Part shown: in pieces, positions 7,738-15,653 of the stretch
Position numbering within the stretch: position 1 is the first letter of the stretch
Layout of the letters: each line of letters opens with the position of its first letter
NCBI RefSeq assembly: GCF_001421715.1
Contig: NZ_LMKP01000012.1
Coordinates: 403-37,500 of the forward strand
DNA length: 37,098 nucleotides
Source of the DNA: Sphingomonas sp. Leaf22
GTDB lineage: Bacteria > Pseudomonadota > Alphaproteobacteria > Sphingomonadales > Sphingomonadaceae
Direction of reading: 5' to 3'
Made by a program: the position numbers and the translations under genes
The notes under the pieces: model-generated
What the model was told of the DNA's origin: nothing
The model's database searches: none
Seen by the model: the letters and a program-made list of their open reading frames with translations, nothing else

Positions 7738-8568
7738 ATGGCGGCGACGGACCTGTCGATCCTGCTCGACATGATCGCCGCGACCGGTGGCGACGACGAT
7801 ACGACCGATCCGGCGGGGGCGCACCGCGATCTGCTGGACTTGCTCGCCGAGGTCGATGCGATCGACCAGACGCCGGCGTTTGCCGATCTGGTGCCGCTCG
7901 ATGCCGATATCGCCGCGATCGTTTCGGCCACGAAGGAAAGCATGACGCCGGACGCGACCGCGACCGTCGCGACGATCATAGCGAATGTCGTGGCACTGGC
8001 GGACGCGCTCGACGACCTGACGAGCGATGCGAAGGCGCTGGAAGCGGGGTTACGAACGACGGGGCAGGAGATCGAGGCGAGAATCCCGTCGGCGACGATC
8101 GCCGCGCTTGGCGTCTGTACGGCGGCCGGCAAGGCGCTGCGCGAATCGGCCGATGCCTTCGTGACGGGCGCGCTCGACCCTGCCCATGCCGCAACGGCCG
8201 CAACCGCATCGGCGATCGGCGAGCGTCAGACCTCGCGTGTCGTCGAGGATTTCCGGGCGATGCTCGATATGGTCGACACCGAGGCTACCGGCCTTGGGCG
8301 ACAGGTCGCTACGCTCGGCCCTGCGCTGGAGACGCAACTACTCCACATCGAAGCGGCGCTGCGGGCGCGGATCGAGCAGGGTGTTCGTAGCGTGACGTCG
8401 GGTGCGCAGTCCGCGATCGAGCAGCAGGTCATCCATTTGATACGCGCGGAAGCGGGTAGTGCCGCACAGGCGATCGTCATGGGCGAGGCGTTGCAGGTCA
8501 GCCTGTCGACCGGCCCGTGGCTGCCGGCGATCCACCTCGCCAAGATCGCACTGGATCGTCTGCCATGA
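7738..8568 (+). CDS. Ala-rich helical protein 2 of uncharacterised operon
   Basis: A 276-residue acidic, Ala-rich helical protein, cytoplasmic by sequence, starting two bases after the previous stop. The N-terminal half is strongly acidic (runs of Asp after residue 18). The C-terminal half has longer amphipathic helices (SAIEQQVIHLIRAEAGSAAQ) and a final hydrophobic patch with Trp-Leu-Pro. No catalytic motif is visible. It could form a helical bundle or filament with its neighbours. The next gene's ATG overlaps its TGA, so expression is coupled. Confidence 0.7.
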   Translation: MAATDLSILLDMIAATGGDDDTTDPAGAHRDLLDLLAEVDAIDQTPAFADLVPLDADIAAIVSATKESMTPDATATVATIIANVVALADALDDLTSDAKALEAGLRTTGQEIEARIPSATIAALGVCTAAGKALRESADAFVTGALDPAHAATAATASAIGERQTSRVVEDFRAMLDMVDTEATGLGRQVATLGPALETQLLHIEAALRARIEQGVRSVTSGAQSAIEQQVIHLIRAEAGSAAQAIVMGEALQVSLSTGPWLPAIHLAKIALDRLP

Positions 8569-9470
8569 ACGACACCGCTATGCTCATCGCCGACCTCGCC
8601 GCGTTTCAGGCGCGGCACGCCGAACGGGCGGCGCGGGAGGCGATGATCCGGGGGCGCCGCGCCGAGGGGGAGTCGGCGATCGCGGCGGCGGCGGCGGTGC
8701 TGGCCGAACTGGTCGCCCCGCTGTCGGCCACCCTGTCCGACGCGGTCGAGCGCCAGCAGACGGCGGTGGCCGATGCGCAGGACGTCTTGGCCGGTCTCGA
8801 CGAGCGGATCGAGCGCGTCGGTACGGATCATCGTGACGCAGTTGCCGCCGTCGAGACGCTGCACGACCGGACGGTGGAACTCCACGAGGCGGCCAACCGC
8901 GTACGCGAACCGCTCGGGACGTCGGTGGCAACCATCGAAGCCGCCATAAGCGATGCCCGTCAGGCGCTTGACGACGCCGCCGAGGCACTCACGACGACCT
9001 GTCACGACGCGGAGGCGTGCCACGCCGCCGCCACCGCCACCGCGACCAAGGTGATCGCGGCATTCGTCGAAGCGATGGACCGGGTGCGGCACGACGTCGA
9101 GGCGCAGATCGACGAGGCGGTGTCGCCCGCGATCGATGCGGCGCTCGTCACCGCGCGGGGGGGCATGACGATGGCGGCCGATCTGGCCAATCAAGCGGTG
9201 TATCACCAGTTGCGCGCGGCGCTGGCCGGGGTGGAGCGGGAGGTCGGACAGGCGATCGACGATGCGGTGCAGGAGGTGCTGGCGACGATCGCCGCCTTTG
9301 CCGCCGAAGCGGCCGGTGGCGGAAGCGATGCGGGGATGCCGGCAGGGGCGCTGATCCGCGAGGCGGACGAGATCGGTCGGCTGCTGTTCGACTTGCTCGA
9401 AGCGGCAGCGCAAGTGCCGCAGCGTGTCGCCGAACGGCTGGCCAGCATCATGACCGGAGGATTGTTTTGA
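8565..9470 (+). CDS. Ala-rich helical protein 3 of uncharacterised operon
   Basis: A 301-residue long-helix protein (Ala, Glu, Arg, Val) with probable coiled coils across residues 10-230, two Cys residues near 146-151 and a Gly-rich linker near 257-264. The start ATG at 8565 overlaps the previous TGA (ATGA). An upstream in-frame start at 8517 would overlap the previous gene by 52 bp and is less likely. No enzyme motif is recognised. The register of Ala/Val heptads recalls chemoreceptor or spectrin-like rods, a structural resemblance only. Confidence 0.7.
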   Translation: MNDTAMLIADLAAFQARHAERAAREAMIRGRRAEGESAIAAAAAVLAELVAPLSATLSDAVERQQTAVADAQDVLAGLDERIERVGTDHRDAVAAVETLHDRTVELHEAANRVREPLGTSVATIEAAISDARQALDDAAEALTTTCHDAEACHAAATATATKVIAAFVEAMDRVRHDVEAQIDEAVSPAIDAALVTARGGMTMAADLANQAVYHQLRAALAGVEREVGQAIDDAVQEVLATIAAFAAEAAGGGSDAGMPAGALIREADEIGRLLFDLLEAAAQVPQRVAERLASIMTGGLF

Positions 9471-10288
9471 GCGCCGCCGCCCGCGACGCGCTCGGCGATC
9501 TCGACGCGGCGCTGGAGGCGCGTGCCGCCGCTTGGTCGATCGAAGAAGCCGCATGGGACCGGCTGTCCGCGCTGCTGAACGCCCGCGCACTGGTCGGCGG
9601 TTTGCTGCGTGCCGATGCAGCGGGGCGGCGGATTGCGACGGAGGCGGAGAAGATACAGAGCCGCGCCGCCGCCCTCGCCGCCGAGGTGGACACGTTGGCC
9701 GATGCGATCGATGGCTCCGTCCAGTCGTTCGCGGCGATCGTGCACGATCCCGACACCGCTACCTGGGCAAGTGACGCGGACGCGATCGTTGATGTCGCGG
9801 ACGATCGCGCGCACGGCATCGCACAGGCCATCGACGCTCTGGTGACGGAGTTGGGGACCGAGGCGGTGACGCTGACCGAAACGGCGGGGGACGATGCGCA
9901 GCATGCGCTGGACCGGCTGGCCGATGCCATACCCCACCACCAGAAACTGGCGAGGGACGCGGTGATCGCGCTGCGATCCGATGTGGCCGAAACGATCGCC
10001 GCGTTAGACGACCAGATGGGGCAAGGTGCCACCGCGATCGGGCAGATGGCTGAGGCGTTGATGCTCCATCTGGCAGAGCAGCAGGCAGGCCATGCGGTGC
10101 GCGTGGCGGGCGAGGTCACGATGCTGGCGGCAAAGGTCGCGCATCTGGTGACAGAGATCACTGCGCTCGGCCAAACTGTGGCGACGCTGCGTGCTGCGCT
10201 CGGTTCCTCGATCGACGATGCGACGTTGCCGATCACCGATCTGCGATCGGTGCTTGAACAGCTCATCGACCGCTTCCGTCATTTTTGA
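9467..10288 (+). CDS. Ala-rich helical protein 4 of uncharacterised operon (TTG start)
   Basis: A 273-residue helical protein. The TTG at 9467 overlaps the previous TGA and has GGAGG six bases upstream (9456-9460). The longer ORF that begins at 9017 overlaps most of the preceding gene in another frame and is spurious there. The protein has Trp residues near the N-terminus (AAWSIEEAAWDRL) and a long amphipathic helical body with no signal or TM segment. It belongs to the same set as the three previous products. The function is unknown. Confidence 0.68.
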   Translation: MSAAARDALGDLDAALEARAAAWSIEEAAWDRLSALLNARALVGGLLRADAAGRRIATEAEKIQSRAAALAAEVDTLADAIDGSVQSFAAIVHDPDTATWASDADAIVDVADDRAHGIAQAIDALVTELGTEAVTLTETAGDDAQHALDRLADAIPHHQKLARDAVIALRSDVAETIAALDDQMGQGATAIGQMAEALMLHLAEQQAGHAVRVAGEVTMLAAKVAHLVTEITALGQTVATLRAALGSSIDDATLPITDLRSVLEQLIDRFRHF

Positions 10289-10290
10289 CG

Positions 10291-11919
10291 ATGACCTTCC
10301 AGCCACCCCCCGCCGGTGCGCCGGAACGGACGCAGGTCCAGCGATGGCGGCGTGATGTACGTGCGGCACTCGGCACCGGCGATTTGGCGCCCGATCTGCA
10401 ACGGCTGGCCGATGCGCTCGACGGTGCGCATGGCGAGGACGGCCTTCTCGTCGACCTCCATAGCATCGATACGCTGACGCCGAAGGAGGCCGGCGCGCTT
10501 GCCGCATGGATCGGGTGCGGACCGATCGACCCGGACGCCACGTGGGGTGCGGGTGTGACCGGACACTGGCACGGCCGGCCGGTCGAAGTGCGGCTTCGCA
10601 GCCTTGCCGCCGCCGGGCTGCTCCGGCTCGATGCGCGCGTGCCGGTGGCGACAGTCGTCGTTGCCACCGCGCCGCTCGACCTTGCCGGACAGACCGGCAT
10701 TGCGATGGTGCGTGCCGACGTGGGCGACGGTCCGGTCTATTGGCTGGGCGGTGGCTTCCCGCGGGTGGCCGATATCGCGGTGCTCGACACCGACCTCACC
10801 CGGTTGCCGTCCGGCGGCCTGCGCGACCTGCTTGCCGGACCCGGTGGAGGCGCCCTCGACGGCGCGCAGCTTCGATCGGAGGCGGAACAGCTGCGCCGCA
10901 TCGCGCGGGCGGCGCTGCATGCGCTGGGGCGGGTCAAGGCGCGGTGCGAGGGCGAGCTGATCCGGCTAAAGGAGGAGTCGGCTCCTCCGCCGTCGATGGG
11001 GTTTGTCGATCCGGTTGCCGGATTGGCGCATGACGTGAAACAATGCCGCCGGACGCTCGACGCATTCGTCACGCATCGCTTCGCCGAGGCGGGGCGGGTC
11101 GGCGGCGAACTGATCGGCGAGGATGACATCGTTGGTCAGCCGTCGACGCGCGAGGTGCGGTTCTCGATCGGCCACGCGCCGCTGGATCGGATCCGGGAGG
11201 ACGCCAGACAGCGATTTTCGGCTGCGCTGGCCGCGGTCGCGACAGTGCTGGACCGGCGGGTCACTGCGATAGGTGCACGCGCCGATGCGCTGCTCAGGGA
11301 GCGCGGGCTGGACGTCCATGCGGTCACGCCGCCGGTGTTTCACACCACCCCGATCGACCGCGATCTGGCGAGGGCCGCCGCCGATATCCAGCCGGGCGAA
11401 CGCCGCGCGCAACATCGTTCGTTCAAGAGCCAGTTGACCTTCACCAATCCGCTGATGATCCTCGCACCGTTGATTACCGCAGGTGGTTTCATTCTGTCGA
11501 TTTTGTACGACAAGCAGTCGCAACAGCTACTCCAGCGTTCATTTGCCGGCATGATTGGCGTTGTTACTGCGCTGTTGTTGGTGATCTCCCTCCTGCGGGC
11601 GATCCCGCGCCTGCGCGCCGAGCGTGCCGCGGATCTGGCCGAGGCGACCGCCGGGCTGGCCGAGAGCGGCGCGCAGGCCGTCGCGGCGGCAGGTCGGGAG
11701 GCTGCTACGCTCACCGCACGCGCCGTTTCCGCGCATCTCGACCGGGTCGACGACTGGATCGCCGCGACCCGGGCGAGCCTTGCCCCGTCGGCAAGTCCCG
11801 CGGCTAGCCCGATGGCGGCGCTGTCGCGTGAAAGTGGCCTCAGGACCGAACTCGGCGGCATCGCCGCGCGGATCGCGGCGGTTACGGCTATCGCCGAACA
11901 GGCGCGAGGCGTGCGTTGA
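10291..11919 (+). CDS. Two-TM membrane protein with long helical domains
   Basis: A 542-residue protein; the ATG at 10291 follows the previous stop by two bases (a TTG at 10285 is an alternative). Residues 1-200 form a mixed alpha/beta domain. A long helical region follows (about 200-370). Two adjacent hydrophobic segments near 391-408 and 417-434 make a membrane hairpin. A further Ala-rich helical tail lies in the cytoplasm. Helical stalk, membrane hairpin and helical tail recall bacterial dynamin-like proteins, but no P-loop is present, so that comparison is a guess. It is the likely inner-membrane anchor of the operon's products. Confidence 0.7.
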   Translation: MTFQPPPAGAPERTQVQRWRRDVRAALGTGDLAPDLQRLADALDGAHGEDGLLVDLHSIDTLTPKEAGALAAWIGCGPIDPDATWGAGVTGHWHGRPVEVRLRSLAAAGLLRLDARVPVATVVVATAPLDLAGQTGIAMVRADVGDGPVYWLGGGFPRVADIAVLDTDLTRLPSGGLRDLLAGPGGGALDGAQLRSEAEQLRRIARAALHALGRVKARCEGELIRLKEESAPPPSMGFVDPVAGLAHDVKQCRRTLDAFVTHRFAEAGRVGGELIGEDDIVGQPSTREVRFSIGHAPLDRIREDARQRFSAALAAVATVLDRRVTAIGARADALLRERGLDVHAVTPPVFHTTPIDRDLARAAADIQPGERRAQHRSFKSQLTFTNPLMILAPLITAGGFILSILYDKQSQQLLQRSFAGMIGVVTALLLVISLLRAIPRLRAERAADLAEATAGLAESGAQAVAAAGREAATLTARAVSAHLDRVDDWIAATRASLAPSASPAASPMAALSRESGLRTELGGIAARIAAVTAIAEQARGVR

Positions 11920-13325
11920 TCCATCTGGCGATTATCGGCAGCGAAGTGGCGCTCGGCTACTGGGACGATACCGACGAGCATGTCCGTCTTGCTGCCCGCC
12001 TGCCGACCGGGCTCGTCGCGATCGGAACGCGCGTGGCGGTGGGAACGGTCGCGGGATCGCTGACCGAACTGCGCGATGCGGTATCGTGCCCGGAGCTCGA
12101 TGCCGTTCTCGATCGGCCACCGTCCTCCGCCGACAGGGCACCGGGCGATGCGGTCGCTTGGCTGGCGGTGTTGCTCACTCATCTTCGTACCGATGCCGCC
12201 GCGCAAGGGGCACCCGTCGACGATGATACCGTGTTGATCCTGCCCGACGGTGCCGGCGCGGATTGGGTCCGCAATGCACGGGATGCCGCGACGGTGGCGG
12301 GGTTTCGAGTGGCGATCGTCCGCAGCGTGACGAATTGCCTGCGCAGCGTCGCGGCGCGGTCCAGATCGGTTCGATTCGTCGGCGCGTTCGACGGGCCGGC
12401 GTTGAGCATGTCGGCGGTTGGCAACGGAGCCGATAGTGCCGTCACGCGCGCGAACCTCGGCATCCACGCGCTGACCGAGGCGATCACGCATCTGCTCGTC
12501 GCGCGCCTCGCGGCGGCGGATGTCCGCCGCCCCGTATCACGGCAGCGCGAGCGATTGACCCACGCCGCGCGCACGATCCTTACTGCGTTCGGCGAAGGTG
12601 CCGATATCGCCCGCACGATCGTCGACGTCGACAACCGATATCTGGAGGTGCACGTCGCGTCGCATGCGGTCGAGGCCGAATGCCGCGCGGCCCTGTCCGC
12701 CTGCGAACGCGCGGTCTCGGACCTTGTCCGCGACGCCGGTGGGGGGGGCGGCGAGTCGCTATGGTTCGTTCGTCAGCCGCTGCCGGTCTGGCTGACGGCG
12801 GGTCTGGCGCGCGCCGTGCCGGGGGGGAAGATGCGAAGCGCCACGCTCCGCATGGTGATCGACGGCAGCATCGCGATGGGCCGGGACGGCAGCGTGCCAC
12901 CGCCGTCCGTAGCGGCGGGACCGATCGGCCTCGCCGTGGTCGACCCGACCGGCGTTCCCTGTTTCGAGCCGCTGTTCGCGCCAACCGACCCGCCGCGGCA
13001 GCGGGTCGTCCGCACGCTGCGATTTGGCAGGGGAGCAAGGGTGGAACTGGTGCGGGCATCGCCCGACGGCACGTCGCATGTTTCGCTCGGATCGATTGAC
13101 TTCGGCGAATTCGAGCTGCTCGACTGGCCGGTGCAGTTCGAATTCGCATTGCAGTCCAGCGGCAGGATCACCATCACCGGCACCGATCGGCAATCGCACG
13201 TGACGGTGCAGCGATCGATGGCATCGGTGCCCGATCCGCTGGAGGAGGGGGGCGCGTTGCACGACCTGCTGCTCCGCGCCCGCCGCTGGCGGATGCTGCC
13301 GCCGCAACGGGGAGAGCGACCGTGA
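11916..13325 (+). CDS. Degenerate Hsp70 (DnaK)-like protein
   Basis: A 469-residue protein, TTG start overlapping the previous TGA. The order of segments follows Hsp70: a VLILPDGAGADWVRNARDAA stretch near 103-122 resembles the 'VPAxF...R.A...A' region of the nucleotide-binding domain. A helical block with ERLTHAARTILTAF near 208-221 resembles the subdomain IIB segment. A C-terminal beta domain (about 330-440; LGSIDFGEFELLDWP, then SGRITITGTD) resembles the substrate-binding beta-sandwich. The N-terminal phosphate-1 motif (DLGTTNS in DnaK) is replaced by IIGSEVALG, and the phosphate-2 Gly motif is also degraded, so ATPase activity is doubtful. It may be a binding-only chaperone for the neighbouring helical proteins. 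Confidence 0.6.
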   Translation: MIHLAIIGSEVALGYWDDTDEHVRLAARLPTGLVAIGTRVAVGTVAGSLTELRDAVSCPELDAVLDRPPSSADRAPGDAVAWLAVLLTHLRTDAAAQGAPVDDDTVLILPDGAGADWVRNARDAATVAGFRVAIVRSVTNCLRSVAARSRSVRFVGAFDGPALSMSAVGNGADSAVTRANLGIHALTEAITHLLVARLAAADVRRPVSRQRERLTHAARTILTAFGEGADIARTIVDVDNRYLEVHVASHAVEAECRAALSACERAVSDLVRDAGGGGGESLWFVRQPLPVWLTAGLARAVPGGKMRSATLRMVIDGSIAMGRDGSVPPPSVAAGPIGLAVVDPTGVPCFEPLFAPTDPPRQRVVRTLRFGRGARVELVRASPDGTSHVSLGSIDFGEFELLDWPVQFEFALQSSGRITITGTDRQSHVTVQRSMASVPDPLEEGGALHDLLLRARRWRMLPPQRGERP

Positions 13326-13960
13326 CGCTCAACGACGCACGGTTACGGCTGGGCCTGGGTCCGCTAGCGGCGGCGGCGGCGATCGAGGCAGCGGCGACGC
13401 ACGCACTGGCGCGCTGCGGCACGGACGCTGCGGCGGCCAATCTCGTCGCGCACGCTCGCTCGCTGTTGCTCGACAGTCTCGATGACCTACCGCGCCTCGA
13501 CGGCGCCACCCATGACGAGGACGATAAGAGCCTCGAGGGGCTTGGCATCGATATTGTTGGGCATCCGCCAAAAATGCCGCCCCTTCGCCCGCTGGCCGCA
13601 CGGTTTGCATTGGCGGTATTCGGGCCGCTGATGCTGGTCGGAAGCGTTCTTGCCGACGTCGTTTTCCCCATCGAACCGGACCCGGCATCGACGCCGTTTG
13701 TGTTTTTGGGTGGTCTTGCGATGCTCGTCACGGGCAGTGCTATGGCGATACGCTTACGACGCGGCCTGATTTCCCGCCATTCCAGTACTGCCTTGTGCTT
13801 CGCGCTACAGGGGTTGGCGATGGTAGCGTTCGCCCTACTCGCACGGCAGTCGGCGGAGATTGCCGTCTGGCCGGCCGGGGAAGCGGTGCTGTTCGCGCTG
13901 CTGGCCAGCGGGTGTGCGTTTTGGGAACGGTCAGTGGCGGGGGTGCTGGACGATAGCTAA
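13322..13960 (+). CDS. Four-TM membrane protein, possible relic J-domain at N-terminus
   Basis: A 212-residue protein; the GTG start overlaps the upstream TGA (GTGA). Four hydrophobic segments lie near 92-112, 124-143, 153-172 and 178-198. The N-terminal 60 residues (helix, LGLGPLAAAAAIEAA helix, then AAANLVAHARSLLLDSL) follow the helix pattern of a J-domain ('LGl...a....I..ay'). The HPD loop is missing, so stimulation of an Hsp70 ATPase would not be expected. The adjacent Hsp70-like gene makes the reading attractive but unproven. It is the last gene of the operon. Confidence 0.62.
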   Translation: MTLNDARLRLGLGPLAAAAAIEAAATHALARCGTDAAAANLVAHARSLLLDSLDDLPRLDGATHDEDDKSLEGLGIDIVGHPPKMPPLRPLAARFALAVFGPLMLVGSVLADVVFPIEPDPASTPFVFLGGLAMLVTGSAMAIRLRRGLISRHSSTALCFALQGLAMVAFALLARQSAEIAVWPAGEAVLFALLASGCAFWERSVAGVLDDS

Positions 13961-13962
13961 TG

Positions 13963-14604
13963 CTACAAGCCGGCAGCGGTTGCCGTTGTCCAGATCGCAT
14001 CGCGTAACTCCGCTGCCTTGGCCGGCTCCGCACAACTCACGTAGACGGCCCATGCGGGAACGTTGCCGTGACAAATCGTCAACACCGTGCACTGATCGAT
14101 CGCCCCTCGCGTGTAGTTGATCTTACCTCCTTCGCGACCTGCTTCGGCAGGAGACGCGCCCTGCGCATCCAGTGCCGCTGTCATGATGTTGTTGCAGCTC
14201 TCCTGATCGACCTTTGCCTTACCGGCGATGGCCGTGTCGCTGGGCGCGCGTGACTCCAACTCTGCGACCTGTTCCTGCAAGGCCGTGACCGACTGCTCCA
14301 GTTGCGCCTTTTCGGCCAGGGCCGTCGCCAGGCGCGTTTTGCTGTCGGTGCCGGCATCCAGTTGGGCGTTGCACTGCGCTAGCGTGTCATTGCCCGCTTT
14401 CGCGATCCGGTCCTTTTCCTGCTTCAGGAGGGGGTAGACGCTGCTACGCGAGAGGCAGGCCTGATCGGCCAGGACCTGCGGGAGCGGTGCTCCGCCGTTA
14501 CCCGATCCACAGGCCGACAGAGCCAGCGCCGTGACGATTGACAGGCAAAGGGCGCGCCGAACGGTTCGGCCAAGCCTTGGTTCTGACATGAGTGGTTCTG
14601 ACAT
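13963..14604 (-). CDS. Coiled-coil lipoprotein of unknown function
   Basis: A 213-residue exported lipoprotein with lipobox ALSAC (Cys near residue 32). A coiled coil follows (about residues 85-125; LEQSVTALQEQVAELES), then a C-terminal Cys-containing domain with CNNIM, CTVLTICHG and YVSC; the four Cys could form two disulfides. The ATG at 14604 follows GGGAGG closely; a second ATG lies at 14589 in a 15-bp tandem repeat of the start region. It converges on the four-TM gene with a two-base gap between stops, so it closes the block even though it is transcribed separately. Confidence 0.75.
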   Translation of the reverse strand: MSEPLMSEPRLGRTVRRALCLSIVTALALSACGSGNGGAPLPQVLADQACLSRSSVYPLLKQEKDRIAKAGNDTLAQCNAQLDAGTDSKTRLATALAEKAQLEQSVTALQEQVAELESRAPSDTAIAGKAKVDQESCNNIMTAALDAQGASPAEAGREGGKINYTRGAIDQCTVLTICHGNVPAWAVYVSCAEPAKAAELRDAIWTTATAAGL

Positions 14605-15464
14605 GAGCCTCCCTCGCCGGAAGATCGTTTGACGCAAATGACTAGCATAAAGCATAGCCGGTCGAAAGCGTGGTTTGCCTTGTTCATTTCAACGACGAAC
14701 TCGAAATCAATAGAATGTAAATTCATCCTAATTTTTACTATTTAGCCGTACCGACTGACGTTTTTGCTAAAAAAAGCCGCGCCGACGCTGAATATCAAGG
14801 GGACGTTAGTCTACCATAGCGTATCAGAAGCATAAAGGGACAGCCATGACGATCATATTTCTCAGTTATCTCATCGCCGCCCTGTAGTACGCAGGTTTCA
14901 GGTGTCAGGTCGAATAAAAATTCATGCACCATTTTATCTTTGACCCGTTGAGGTCCAAATATGCGCCGCCGTGTCCTTTGTATGCCGTTCCTGGTAGGGA
15001 AGGTCGAAAGAGATTGTCCGGACAACGTCCGCCGTCTCGAACCACCGGGTAGTGCCGCTTTCTTGAAATGTGTTCCCAATTGCATTTTCCCGAAACGGTG
15101 TGTTGAACATGACGAAACAGGATTGATAAGAATTCCTGACACGACCGTTCTGGGATGGCGCTCCAGTCCGCTCAATGACTGAAGGGGCCTCAGATCGTAA
15201 TGTAGGTCGGGTGTCTGAGCGGACCCAGAAGTGGCCATTCAGAGGGGCCTTCGCGCTTCCCAGAACCGGCCAGTCGTTCATCCTGCTCTTGAGCGCTTTG
15301 AACCAAGGTAGTTCAAGCCTTCTCTGGAACGAAGCGAAGTGAACCATTCGGCCTGGACGGGCGCGCTGATAGCGGTGACCTCACCGCCGGACATGGTTCG
15401 CTGCATCCCCGGCGGTGGTGGCGGGCATCCCGTGAACCCATATTTCGCATATAAGTAGAGACGG
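14605..15464. other. AT-richer intergenic stretch, no convincing gene
   Basis: About 860 bp, clearly less GC-rich than both neighbours from 14640 to 15130, with A/T tracts near 14730-14775. Minus-strand frames at 14795-15347 stay open but lack codon bias and recognisable motifs. It may be degraded insertion DNA. It separates the envelope block from the RES/HNH/RloC-like block and should contain the promoters of 13963-14604 and of 15465 onward. Confidence 0.45.
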
Positions 15465-15653
15465 ATGACAGAAAGTCGGACACGCGAGGGCTCGGTGCAG
15501 GATCAGATCGACAACACGAAGGCGGAAGCGGTGCTGACCGCGCGGGCAAGCATGTCGAGCCGGGAGGCAGCGCCATTCTGCACGATCCGCGGCCATGACA
15601 TTCCCGAAGACCGCCGGTGGGCGGTGCGCCGTGCGATCGAGGTGCAGAGATGA
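15465..15653 (+). CDS. Small DksA/TraR-like protein with degenerate zinc finger
   Basis: A 62-residue ORF whose stop overlaps the RES-gene ATG (ATGA), indicating translational coupling. An N-terminal helix (DQIDNTKAEAVL) is followed by FCTIRGHDIPEDRRWAVRRA, which parallels the 'CxxCG.pIP..R......' zinc-finger core of TraR/DksA proteins. The second Cys is Arg, and the distal Cys pair is absent, so a zinc site is unlikely. It may be a relic or a coupling leader peptide. The family call rests on this short match and is tentative. Confidence 0.45.
   Translation: MTESRTREGSVQDQIDNTKAEAVLTARASMSSREAAPFCTIRGHDIPEDRRWAVRRAIEVQR

Noticed and set aside
8226..9590. A 454-codon open frame on the minus strand
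   Set aside because: It runs antisense across three coupled plus-strand genes, is very Arg/His/Gly-rich and has no motif. GC-rich DNA commonly leaves such shadow frames open.
11340..12491. A 383-codon open frame on the minus strand
   Set aside because: It is antisense to the two-TM and Hsp70-like genes, low-complexity Arg/Ala-rich, with no start signal.
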